In this document: positions 1-5,228 of the stretch, one piece after another
Layout of the letters: each line of letters begins with the position of its first letter
Numbering within the stretch: the stretch's first letter is position 1
NCBI GenBank assembly: GCA_003153875.1
Contig: PMBY01000234.1
Span: forward strand, 9,120 to 14,622
DNA from: Myxococcales bacterium
Lineage (GTDB): Bacteria; Myxococcota; Polyangia; Fen-1088
DNA: 5,503 nucleotides
Reading direction: 5' to 3'
Notes under the pieces: generated by a model
Told to the model about the DNA's origin: nothing
The model's input: the letters and a program-made list of their open reading frames with translations, nothing else
Database searches by the model: none
Position numbers and translations under genes: made by a program

Positions 1-952
1 TCTTGCCCGAGGCTTCCTTGAGGAACTTCTCGGTCAAAGGCTCGCTGGGCAGCTTGAAGGTGATGTTCATGTGGCTGCGCACGGCGGGATCGGCCACCGT
101 GCCTTTGTAGAAGCCGCCCGAGCCGTCGATGGCGTCGTAGATGAGCTTGGCTTTGTCGGCATTTCGCTTCTCGATGGCCGCCAGGCCGCCCTGACGTTCC
201 ATCCAGCGGAAGGTTTCGAGCAACACATACACGCCGAAGGTGGGCGGCGTGTTGAGGCAGCTCTTGGCCTCGGCGTGGACCTTGTAGTTGAAGATCTTGG
301 GCACGCTCTTGCCGATCCGGTCATAGAGATCCTTGCGGACGATGACCAGCACGACGCCCGCGGGGCCCAGGTTCTTCTGCGCGCCACCGTAGACCATGGC
401 GGTGCGAGCGATCGGGTGCGGTCGCGACATGATTTCCGAGCTGGCGTCGACCATCAGGGTCGGGTGCTTGGGCCACTCGACGAAGCGATTGCCGTGCACG
501 GTTTCGTTCGAGCAGATGTGCAGGTAGGCGGCGTTCGGGTCAGCGGTCCATCCGGTCGGATGGCGATCAAAACCAGTCGATTCGCCCGACGCGATCACCC
601 GCACCCTGTCCGGGGCGATGCCCTTGGCGGTATCGGCGGCTTTCTTCGACCACTCGCCGGTTATCACGTACTCGGCTACGCCGTTGAGGAAGTTCATGGG
701 AATCAGGGCGAACTGCTGGGTCGCGCCTCCTTGTAGGAAAAGCACATCGTGCGTGTCAGGGATTTGCAGAAGGCTGCGGCAGCGGGCGATGGTCTCATCC
801 AGCACCGCATCGAATTCCTTGCCCCTGTGACTACACTCGGCGATGCCGAACCCCTTGCCTTGAAAGTCCAGCAGGGCGGCGGCCGAGGCTTCGAGAACCT
901 CGTAAGGAAGAGTGGCAGGACCAGCGGCGAAGTTGAACGCACGTTTCTTCAT
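1..952 (-). CDS. serC: Phosphoserine aminotransferase SerC, 3' end outside the window
   Basis: SerC is a cytoplasmic PLP enzyme that transfers an amino group from glutamate to 3-phosphohydroxypyruvate, giving O-phosphoserine in serine synthesis; it also acts in vitamin B6 synthesis in some bacteria. The reading frame is open from ATG at 952-950 to the left edge, giving 317 codons. Family members are about 360 residues, so roughly 45 are missing. Family landmarks in order are NFAAGPATLP (7-16), SHRGKEF (41-47, phosphate-binding His/Arg), FLQGGATQQF (72-81), TGEWSKKA (98-105), SNETVHG (148-154), VDASSEIMSRP (168-178, with the PLP-ring Asp169), GGAQKNLGPAG (189-199, with Lys193 as the Schiff-base lysine) and NTPPTFGVY. 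All expected catalytic residues in view are present. A GGAG ribosome binding site (complement of 958-961) lies 5 bases before the ATG, and the protein starts where the family starts. The gene is divergent from purA. serA often follows serC, but that would lie outside the window. Confidence 0.97.
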   Translation of the reverse strand, partial: MKKRAFNFAAGPATLPYEVLEASAAALLDFQGKGFGIAECSHRGKEFDAVLDETIARCRSLLQIPDTHDVLFLQGGATQQFALIPMNFLNGVAEYVITGEWSKKAADTAKGIAPDRVRVIASGESTGFDRHPTGWTADPNAAYLHICSNETVHGNRFVEWPKHPTLMVDASSEIMSRPHPIARTAMVYGGAQKNLGPAGVVLVIVRKDLYDRIGKSVPKIFNYKVHAEAKSCLNTPPTFGVYVLLETFRWMERQGGLAAIEKRNADKAKLIYDAIDGSGGFYKGTVADPAVRSHMNITFKLPSEPLTEKFLKEASGK

Positions 953-978
953 GGGGACTCCGTTGGGTTGGGGGAGGG
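953..978 (+). other. G-rich tract, possible G-quadruplex over the serC 5' end
   Basis: The plus strand has four G-runs in 26 bases: GGGG (953-956), GGG (965-967), GGGGG (970-974) and GGG (976-978), with loops of 8, 2 and 1 bases. This fits a relaxed G-quadruplex pattern. The tract covers the serC ribosome binding site on the opposite strand, so the G-rich strand is the serC template strand and the mRNA itself would be C-rich. Folding and any effect on expression are inference. Confidence 0.35.
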
Positions 979-1022
979 CACAAACATAGTCGATTCCGGG
1001 CGCCAGGGGGAGAGGAACCGGA

Positions 1023-1112
1023 GGTGTGGGTGACAGGGGCGGTGATGGTGGCGGAGACGGTGACCGTGGCCGTGGCGGTGACAGGGGCGGTGACGATGAC
1101 GGTGGTGGTGGC
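1023..1112 (+). repeat. Degenerate hexamer tandem array (GGTGRC type)
   Basis: Fifteen consecutive six-base units can be read from 1023 to 1112, mostly variants of GGTGAC and GGTGGC (also CGTGGC, AGGGGC, GGAGAC, GATGAC). The 17-base block at 1029-1045 recurs exactly at 1077-1093, 48 bases or eight units later, so there is a higher-order duplication. The period of six gives dipeptide-like low-complexity translations (Val-Thr/Val-Ala or Gly-Asp/Gly-Gly) in any frame. None of these frames shows a convincing start or a recognisable domain, so I read this as a noncoding microsatellite-like array between divergent genes. Confidence 0.7.
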
Positions 1113-1166
1113 GGCCGGCCCTGGGGCATTCGATCCAGGAACGTCACCGCCGCTGTCACCCACACC
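1023..1166. repeat. Long inverted repeat, 23-base arms at 1023-1045 and 1144-1166
   Basis: The left arm (1023-1045) and right arm (1144-1166) are reverse complements at 22 of 23 positions, separated by 98 bases. The internal copy of the left-arm core (1077-1094) can also pair with 1143-1160 at 17 of 18 positions, so two hairpins would compete for the right arm. The right arm is in the opposite orientation to the hexamer array. It could have arisen by inverted duplication of the array end, or act as a structured element between serC and purA. No T-run follows either side, so it is not a classical intrinsic terminator. Confidence 0.7.
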
Positions 1167-1237
1167 GGCTCCGATCGCCGATCCTCGTCTCGACGTTTGG
1201 ATTGGACCCCGAAATGAACCTGTACTAGAAACCCTCA

Positions 1238-1259
1238 GGCCCAAGCCGGGCCGTATTTT
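1238..1259 (+). terminator. Weak terminator-like hairpin upstream of purA
   Basis: GGCCC (1238-1242) and GGGCC (1248-1252) form a 5-bp GC stem with a 5-base loop, followed after one base by TATTTT (1254-1259). The shape resembles a rho-independent terminator on the plus strand. However, the stem is short and the T-run is broken by an A. No gene ends just upstream on this strand, so its use would be on leader or stray transcription toward purA. The call is tentative. Confidence 0.25.
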
Positions 1260-1320
1260 CCGATGCTCGAACTCCTCTGGCCAACCAATCACAGTCGTGC
1301 CCAGCGTCGGCAATTTCATA

Positions 1321-1335
1321 GGGTGATGCTCACCC
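1321..1335 (+). promoter_or_regulatory. Perfect 6-bp hairpin in the purA leader
   Basis: GGGTGA (1321-1326), loop TGC and TCACCC (1330-1335) make a perfect GC-rich stem-loop. It ends 6 bases before the purA ribosome binding site (GGAGAG, 1342-1347) and 16 bases before the ATG. In the mRNA it would stand just outside the ribosome footprint. It could equally be a symmetric DNA operator half-site pair. No known purine regulator site is recognised, and its role is inference. Confidence 0.4.
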
Positions 1336-1351
1336 GGACGCGGAGAGACAC

Positions 1352-2659
1352 ATGGCCGTCGTAGTTGTTGTCGGAGCCCAGTGGGGCGATGAAGGGAAGG
1401 GAAAGGTCGTCGACCTTCTGACCGAGCACGCGGACGTGGTGGCGCGCTGGGGAGGCGGTGCCAACGCCGGCCACACCATCGTGGTCGAAGGAAAGAAGTA
1501 CGTCACGCACCTGATTCCCTCTGGCGTGCTTAGGGCCGGCGTAACCTGCGTGTTGGGCGAAGGCATGGTCATCGACCTGCGCACTTTGGTCGAGGAGATG
1601 CGTGCCTTTCGCAGCCACGGCCTGCTGGCCCGGAACACCGACCTGGTGGTCGCCGGCCGCGCCCACTTGACCTTTCCACACCATCGCGAACTTGACCGTT
1701 TGCGCGAAGAGGAACCGGGCGCCATTGGTACGACTCGTCGTGGGATCGGCCCGACCTACGAGAGCAAGGCCTCGCGCACCGGCGTCCGCGTCGAAGATCT
1801 TCTGCGGCCAGAGCGGTTTCGGCGCAACGTGGAGCGCAACGTGGCCTATGTGTCGGGCGCTCTGGTCCGGCATGGAGCTGCGCTTCCCGATGTGGACGCC
1901 CTGGTCAAGGAATACCTGGCGCTGGGTGAGGAGATTCGGCCCTTTGTCCGGGACGCTTCTCGCTTTCTCCACGACGAGATTCGAGCAGGCCGCAATGTGT
2001 TGTTTGAGGGCGCCCATGGTGTCTTGCTCGACCTGGACCACGGTACCTACCCGTTCGTAACGTCATCGTCGACGACCGCCGGAGGTGCCTGTACCGGATG
2101 TGGCATCGGGCCGACTTCCATCGACACGGTCATTGGAATCGTGAAGGCCTATGCCACGCGCGTGGGCAACGGGCCTTTCCCGACGGAGTTGAACGATCAG
2201 ATGGGCGAGCGCCTGCGCGAGGTGGGGACCGAGTTCGGTTCCACCACGGGCAGGCCTCGTCGCTGCGGATGGTTGGATATTCCGGCCTTGCGCCTCACTT
2301 GCCGGCTGTCCGGTATTCGGGCCCTGGCACTGACCAAGCTCGACGTCTTGGCCGGTCTCGATCAGGTCAAGCTTTGCGTCCAGTACCGGCTGGCAGGCCA
2401 GACGCTCGATGAAATGCCGCTGGATCCCGACGACTTGGCGACGGTGGAGCCGGTCTACGAGACACTCCCGGGGTGGCCGGCCCTCTTCGCAGGCGGCGCT
2501 TCGTCCGCCGGAAAGACCCAGCTCTGCGCGGCGGCCGAGCGGTATGTGGCGCGGATTTCTGAGCTGGTCGGCGTGCCGCTGGCCCTGGTTTCGGTCGGGC
2601 CAGGGCGCGACGAGACCATCGTCAAGGACAACCCATTCGTAGCAAGGAATGCGCGCTAA
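1352..2659 (+). CDS. purA: Adenylosuccinate synthetase PurA
   Basis: PurA catalyses the GTP-dependent joining of IMP and aspartate to give adenylosuccinate, the first committed step from IMP to AMP, in the cytoplasm. The 435 residues are full length (E. coli has 432). Visible landmarks are the N-terminal loop GAQWGDEGKGK (8-18) with catalytic Asp13, NAGHT (38-42) with catalytic His41, GTTRRGIGPTYESK (126-139), the DLDHGTYPFVTSSS block, VGNGPFPTEL, the substrate-loop segment TTGRPRRCGWLD with Arg301/303/304, the guanine-specificity motif TKLD (328-331) and the C-terminal SVGPGRDETI. The start is supported by GGAGAG at 1342-1347 and by the family N-terminus. One oddity is EGAHG with His222, where the family nearly always has Gln (E. 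coli Gln224). purA is divergent from serC. No convincing promoter was found in the leader, and there is no clear terminator after the TAA. Confidence 0.98.
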   Translation: MAVVVVVGAQWGDEGKGKVVDLLTEHADVVARWGGGANAGHTIVVEGKKYVTHLIPSGVLRAGVTCVLGEGMVIDLRTLVEEMRAFRSHGLLARNTDLVVAGRAHLTFPHHRELDRLREEEPGAIGTTRRGIGPTYESKASRTGVRVEDLLRPERFRRNVERNVAYVSGALVRHGAALPDVDALVKEYLALGEEIRPFVRDASRFLHDEIRAGRNVLFEGAHGVLLDLDHGTYPFVTSSSTTAGGACTGCGIGPTSIDTVIGIVKAYATRVGNGPFPTELNDQMGERLREVGTEFGSTTGRPRRCGWLDIPALRLTCRLSGIRALALTKLDVLAGLDQVKLCVQYRLAGQTLDEMPLDPDDLATVEPVYETLPGWPALFAGGASSAGKTQLCAAAERYVARISELVGVPLALVSVGPGRDETIVKDNPFVARNAR

Positions 2660-2752
2660 CTCATCGCACGCAACCGACCGCGGCGGGTACGTCGCGAATC
2701 TGCCGTCAGGGTCGTGCGCGGTGTTACGTGTGGAAATGAGACAGAAACCGTC

Positions 2753-2780
2753 TTGCCAGGCGGAGACTGATATCTATAAT
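2753..2780 (+). promoter_or_regulatory. Near-consensus sigma70-type promoter for the AgmX-like gene
   Basis: TTGCCA (2753-2758) matches the -35 consensus at five of six positions. TATAAT (2775-2780) is a perfect -10 box, and the spacer is 16 bases. Transcription would begin near 2787, giving a leader of about 38 bases before the ATG at 2825. The AT-rich box stands out in otherwise GC-rich DNA. It indicates that the AgmX-like gene is transcribed independently of purA. Confidence 0.7.
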
Positions 2781-2815
2781 CGCGCGGTTACTGTCTCTTC
2801 GTGGTACGCGTAAAT

Positions 2816-2820
2816 GAGGG
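2816..2820 (+). promoter_or_regulatory. Ribosome binding site that sets the AgmX-like start
   Basis: GAGGG lies 4 bases before the ATG at 2825. It falls inside the longer in-frame reading that begins at GTG 2801, which has no comparable site before it. The zinc-ribbon family normally begins right at a residue pattern like MKIVC, so the ATG at 2825 is preferred. Confidence 0.65.
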
Positions 2821-2824
2821 CCCA

Positions 2825-4507
2825 ATGAAAATCGTCTGTGACGCTTGTCAGGCAAAGTACTCGATAGCGGACGAAAAGGTCCAGGGTAAGGCCTTCAAGA
2901 TCCGATGCAAGAAGTGCAACCACATCATCGTGGTCAGAAGCAGCAGTGAGCGGGCCGTCGGCGCTGCCGCAGAGACCAAGCCCGCACCGGCCGAGGCTCA
3001 AGGCATCTGGTACGTCGTGGTGGAGGGCGAGCAGATGGGGCCATTGGCCGAGCCAGATATCGCGGCCCGCTTGGCGCGTGGTGAGATCACGGGTGAATCA
3101 CTGGTGTGGAAGGAAGGTCTTGCCGACTGGGTGAAGCTGTCGACCATCCCGGAGCTAGCGCAGATGCCATCGTCGCAGGCGACCCCGGGTGCTCAGTCGA
3201 CTTCAGCGCCAGCGGCAGAGCCCGCGCCTGTTCGGCGCAGCTCAGCAGCCATGCGCGCGCACGGCTCTTCTAGAGAGGCGGCGATGGCGGCGGCTCCTGG
3301 CGAGGATATTTTCTCCAAGCCTGCCCCGGCAGCCAGTGCATCTGCTGATCTGTTCGCCTCGTCGGCCGTTGCGCACTCGTCCGCTGCGGCCGAGACGCCA
3401 GCCACCGCATCGTCGGCGTTTGCCTTTGGCGCGGCGGCTGCCCCTGCCCCTGAGCCCGCAGCCAGGGCCCCGGGCAACGGCGCAGGGGAAAGTCATATGA
3501 CCGGCCAACGCAATGAGAACTCGGTCCTGTTCTCGCTGGCCAACCTGGAAGCGCTAGCGGTGCCGAGTTCGTCGACCAGCGCGCGGGCGCCCTCGACAAC
3601 TTCGACCACCGAGGGGTCTGGCCTCATCGACATCCGTTCGATGGCCGCAAGAACCATCGGAGAGTCCGGCCGAGATGACGCCTTCGGCGGCTCGGACGCC
3701 TTGCCAACCTTCTCGACGCCGCAGTTCTCACCGGTGGCTCCGGTGTTTCTTCCTATGACTTCGAGCGGCCCGCCCAAGTGGGTGTACCCGGTTCTGGGGG
3801 TGCTCGCCCTCGGGATCGTCGCCCTTGGCTTGGGCATCTACAAGGTAGTGTCGGTGCCTCCGCCGCCGCCCCCCGCGCCTCCGCAGATCGTCGTGCCCGC
3901 GCTGGTGACACCGCCGGCCGCAGCGCCGACCCCTGGTGCGCCGACGGCTGCCCAGCCGGCCCAGCCTGTCGCGCCCGTGGAAAAGCCGGGCGAGGAGAAG
4001 GCGGCGACGGAGAAGAGAAAGCCATCCGGAAAGGGCGGCAAGTCGGTTGCCAAATCCCAGACCGAGGCTGTGTCGTCGGCCAAGGGAGCGCAATCCACGC
4101 CCGAGCAGCCGGCTCCGCCCACCCCAGCGCCTGCCAAGCCCAAGAAGGGTGGCTCCATCGATGACTTGCTCGATCAGGTCAACACCAATAGGCGCGGCGG
4201 CGAAGAGCCCAAACCCAAGAAGGTGGTCACCGCGGCGGCGCTGCCCTCCCTTTCCCAAAGTGACATCGTCAGCGCGATGAAGGCCGTACAGCCAAGAGTC
4301 AAGGAATGCTACAACCAGTACAAGGTTGCGGGCATCGCGAATGTCAGCATCTCGATATCCAAGGGAGGCCGGATCGCCTCGGCGACAGTGACGCCGGGCA
4401 AGTTCGCGGGTACGCCCAGCGGAACCTGCGTGGAAGCGGCAGCCAAGACCGCGAAATTCCCGCCTTGTGAGGCGATGAGTTTCCCCTGGCCCTTCCAGCT
4501 TCACTAA
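2825..4507 (+). CDS. AgmX/GltJ-like protein: zinc ribbon, GYF-like domain, TM helix, AgmX/PglI C-terminus
   Basis: A 560-residue single-pass inner-membrane protein. Residues 1-38 form a zinc ribbon of the MJ0042/zinc_ribbon_5 kind (Cys5, Cys8, Cys28, Cys31). Residues 60-112 match a GYF_2-like domain (IWYVVVEGEQMGPL, then SLVWKEGLADWVKL). An Ala/Ser/Pro linker (about 113-315) holds two ordered-looking islands, SVLFSLANLEALA (233-245) and GSGLIDIRSMAA (264-275). The TM helix is about 319-343, followed by a Pro-rich then Lys-rich span (344-440) like that of TonB. The C-terminal domain (about 474-560) has ECYNQY, GTPSGTCVEAA and a final FPWPFQLH, typical of the AgmX/PglI family; Cys495 and Cys535 could form a disulfide. 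The zinc ribbon and GYF domain should be cytoplasmic and the C-terminus periplasmic. In Myxococcus, GltJ of this layout links cytoplasmic motility regulators to the envelope machinery. No other glt/agl gene is in view, so the exact role here is unknown. The protein appears complete. Confidence 0.88.
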   Translation: MKIVCDACQAKYSIADEKVQGKAFKIRCKKCNHIIVVRSSSERAVGAAAETKPAPAEAQGIWYVVVEGEQMGPLAEPDIAARLARGEITGESLVWKEGLADWVKLSTIPELAQMPSSQATPGAQSTSAPAAEPAPVRRSSAAMRAHGSSREAAMAAAPGEDIFSKPAPAASASADLFASSAVAHSSAAAETPATASSAFAFGAAAAPAPEPAARAPGNGAGESHMTGQRNENSVLFSLANLEALAVPSSSTSARAPSTTSTTEGSGLIDIRSMAARTIGESGRDDAFGGSDALPTFSTPQFSPVAPVFLPMTSSGPPKWVYPVLGVLALGIVALGLGIYKVVSVPPPPPPAPPQIVVPALVTPPAAAPTPGAPTAAQPAQPVAPVEKPGEEKAATEKRKPSGKGGKSVAKSQTEAVSSAKGAQSTPEQPAPPTPAPAKPKKGGSIDDLLDQVNTNRRGGEEPKPKKVVTAAALPSLSQSDIVSAMKAVQPRVKECYNQYKVAGIANVSISISKGGRIASATVTPGKFAGTPSGTCVEAAAKTAKFPPCEAMSFPWPFQLH

Positions 4508-4545
4508 CCAACGCGTGTCGGGAATCTCGGACCACTGAGTAGGCC

Positions 4546-4659
4546 GGGTTGCGGCTAGCGTGTGCGAGGGCGTGAGCGAGTTCGTGTGGGGTGCGCGGGC
4601 CGCTCACGCCAGCCGCCCACGCAGGCTGTGCACGCTGGTCGCTCACGCTACCGCAACCC
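4546..4659. repeat. Nested inverted repeats in the convergent intergenic region
   Basis: The outer arms 4546-4562 and 4644-4659 are reverse complements apart from a single-base gap, with 81 bases between them. The inner arms 4569-4578 and 4601-4610 pair perfectly over 10 bases with a 22-base loop. Together they could form a stem-in-stem structure or cruciform. The inner arms are opposite-facing copies of the 13-bp repeat, and the outer arms include one such copy each. The adjoining stretch adds a 6-bp stem (4731-4736 with 4745-4750). None is followed by a T-run on either strand. Confidence 0.6.
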
Positions 4660-4736
4660 CCACAGGGGCTTCGGGACGGACAGCCCACCCTGCCCACCCC
4701 TCGCGCTTCGCGCTCGCCCGTCGCGCTCACGCTGGC
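4554..4736. repeat. Array of imperfect 13-bp repeats in two orientations
   Basis: The consensus CGCTCACGCTGGC occurs exactly at 4724-4736. Four tandem forward copies with strict 13-base spacing start at 4601, 4614, 4627 and 4640 and match at 11, 11, 9 and 11 of 13 positions. The CACGC core starts at 4605, 4618, 4631 and 4644. Reverse-orientation copies lie at 4554-4566 (11 of 13) and 4566-4578 (10 of 13), with a weak third at 4578-4590 (7 of 13). The two clusters therefore face each other across about 10-35 bases. The array sits between convergent genes. It could be an extragenic palindromic element, a protein-binding iteron cluster or a bidirectional RNA structure; sequence alone does not decide. 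Confidence 0.7.
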
Positions 4737-4763
4737 CGATTCGCGCCAGCCGCGAGTTCTCTG

Positions 4764-4773
4764 AGAGATCTCT
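4764..4773. repeat. Perfect 10-bp palindrome AGAGATCTCT after the minus-strand gene
   Basis: AGAGATCTCT is its own reverse complement and lies 11 bases beyond the stop codon of the exported-protein gene. It is AT-richer than its surroundings. With no loop and no following T-run it is a poor terminator, though it could be a protein-binding site. Chance is possible. Confidence 0.3.
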
Positions 4774-4784
4774 AACTTTGCGTT

Positions 4785-5228
4785 TCAGCGTGCGGCGCCG
4801 GCGTCAGGCGCTGCTGGCTCTGGCTTGCGCGGAGGCGGCGGCGCGGGCGAGCCGTGGTCCTCGCGCAGTTTGGCGGCCAGCTTGTCGAGCAAGAGTTGCT
4901 CAAGGTAGTGGGGCAGGTCGGGCAGCGTGGCCACGACACGTGTGATGTCGCGACCATCGGCGTCGCTGGCTCGGACGAGCTCGAGCGACCCTTTATGGAG
5001 CTTTTGGCCTTCCGGGTAATCAAACAGGATGTAGCCTGCGGTCTCGTCTTTCTCGCGAATTGCGCAATTGCGGTCGATGCGCAGGAAGCGCACCGCACTC
5101 GGCCACACATCGGCCATCGCATACGGGACCGTACCCACGCTGCGCGCCTCTGCCGCGGGCGGCGCGAAGCACAGCCCCGCGAGGATGAGTGCGAGCTGCG
5201 GAGTCGGGCGTCGCAAAGCTCCCGTCAC
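4785..5228 (-). CDS. Small exported protein of unknown function
   Basis: A 147-residue protein that I do not recognise by family name. Residues 1-28 look like a Sec signal peptide: Arg6-Arg7, a hydrophobic core LALILAGLCFA, and a type I cleavage site AEA/RS after Ala28. Cys20 is not in a good lipobox, so it is unlikely to be a lipoprotein. The mature part has a compact region (about 30-122) including DVWPSAVRFLR, IREKDETAGYILFDY and an amphipathic segment DLPHYLEQLLLDKLAAKLRED, then a Pro/Ala-rich tail (127-147). The pattern of VW..A..FL followed by D...GYI loosely recalls periplasmic domains such as those in BamC-like proteins, but that is only a resemblance. The start is GTG at 5228-5226. 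It overlaps the stop of the upstream gene as GTGA and has GGAGAG 5 bases before it (complement of 5234-5239). It is therefore probably translated by coupling with the flippase-like gene. Confidence 0.85.
   Translation of the reverse strand: MTGALRRPTPQLALILAGLCFAPPAAEARSVGTVPYAMADVWPSAVRFLRIDRNCAIREKDETAGYILFDYPEGQKLHKGSLELVRASDADGRDITRVVATLPDLPHYLEQLLLDKLAAKLREDHGSPAPPPPRKPEPAAPDAGAAR

Noticed and set aside
71..736. Plus-strand open frame of 221 codons opposite serC
   Set aside because: It lies wholly within the serC coding region on the other strand, has no recognisable domain, and is explained by GC-rich codon bias in serC.
983..988. serC -10 box TATGTT on the minus strand
   Set aside because: Four of six matches and no acceptable -35 box at 16-18 bases.
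1202..1228. purA promoter TTGGAC with TACTAG
   Set aside because: Only half of the -35 bases match and the spacer is 15, so it is not better than chance.
831..1319. Minus-strand open frame of 162 codons across the serC start and the hexamer array
   Set aside because: It overlaps the well-supported serC start in another frame, and its middle is only the Thr/Val/Ala translation of the hexamer repeat.
1024..1326. Plus-strand open frame of 100 codons rich in Val-Thr
   Set aside because: Low-complexity reading of the repeat array with no clear ribosome binding site or domain.
1316..2041. Minus-strand open frame of 241 codons opposite purA
   Set aside because: Shadow of purA; the plus strand carries every PurA motif.
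2660..2752. Terminator after purA
   Set aside because: Only a distant 6-bp pairing (2665-2670 with 2713-2718, loop of 42) and no T-run were found.
2801..2824. Upstream GTG start adding 8 residues to the AgmX-like protein
   Set aside because: The ribosome binding site GAGGG lies inside this extension, and the zinc-ribbon family begins at the later Met.
3728..4504. Minus-strand open frame of 258 codons, Arg/Gly/Leu-rich
   Set aside because: Antisense reading of the Pro/Ala/Lys-rich part of the AgmX-like gene; composition is an artefact of those codons.
4562..4945. Plus-strand open frame of 127 codons running through the 13-bp repeats
   Set aside because: Starts in repeats, runs antisense into the exported-protein gene, and is Arg/Ala low complexity with no domain.
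5169..5171. Lipoprotein signal at Cys20 of the exported protein
   Set aside because: The residues before it (Ala-Gly-Leu) do not fit the lipobox, and a good type I cleavage site follows.
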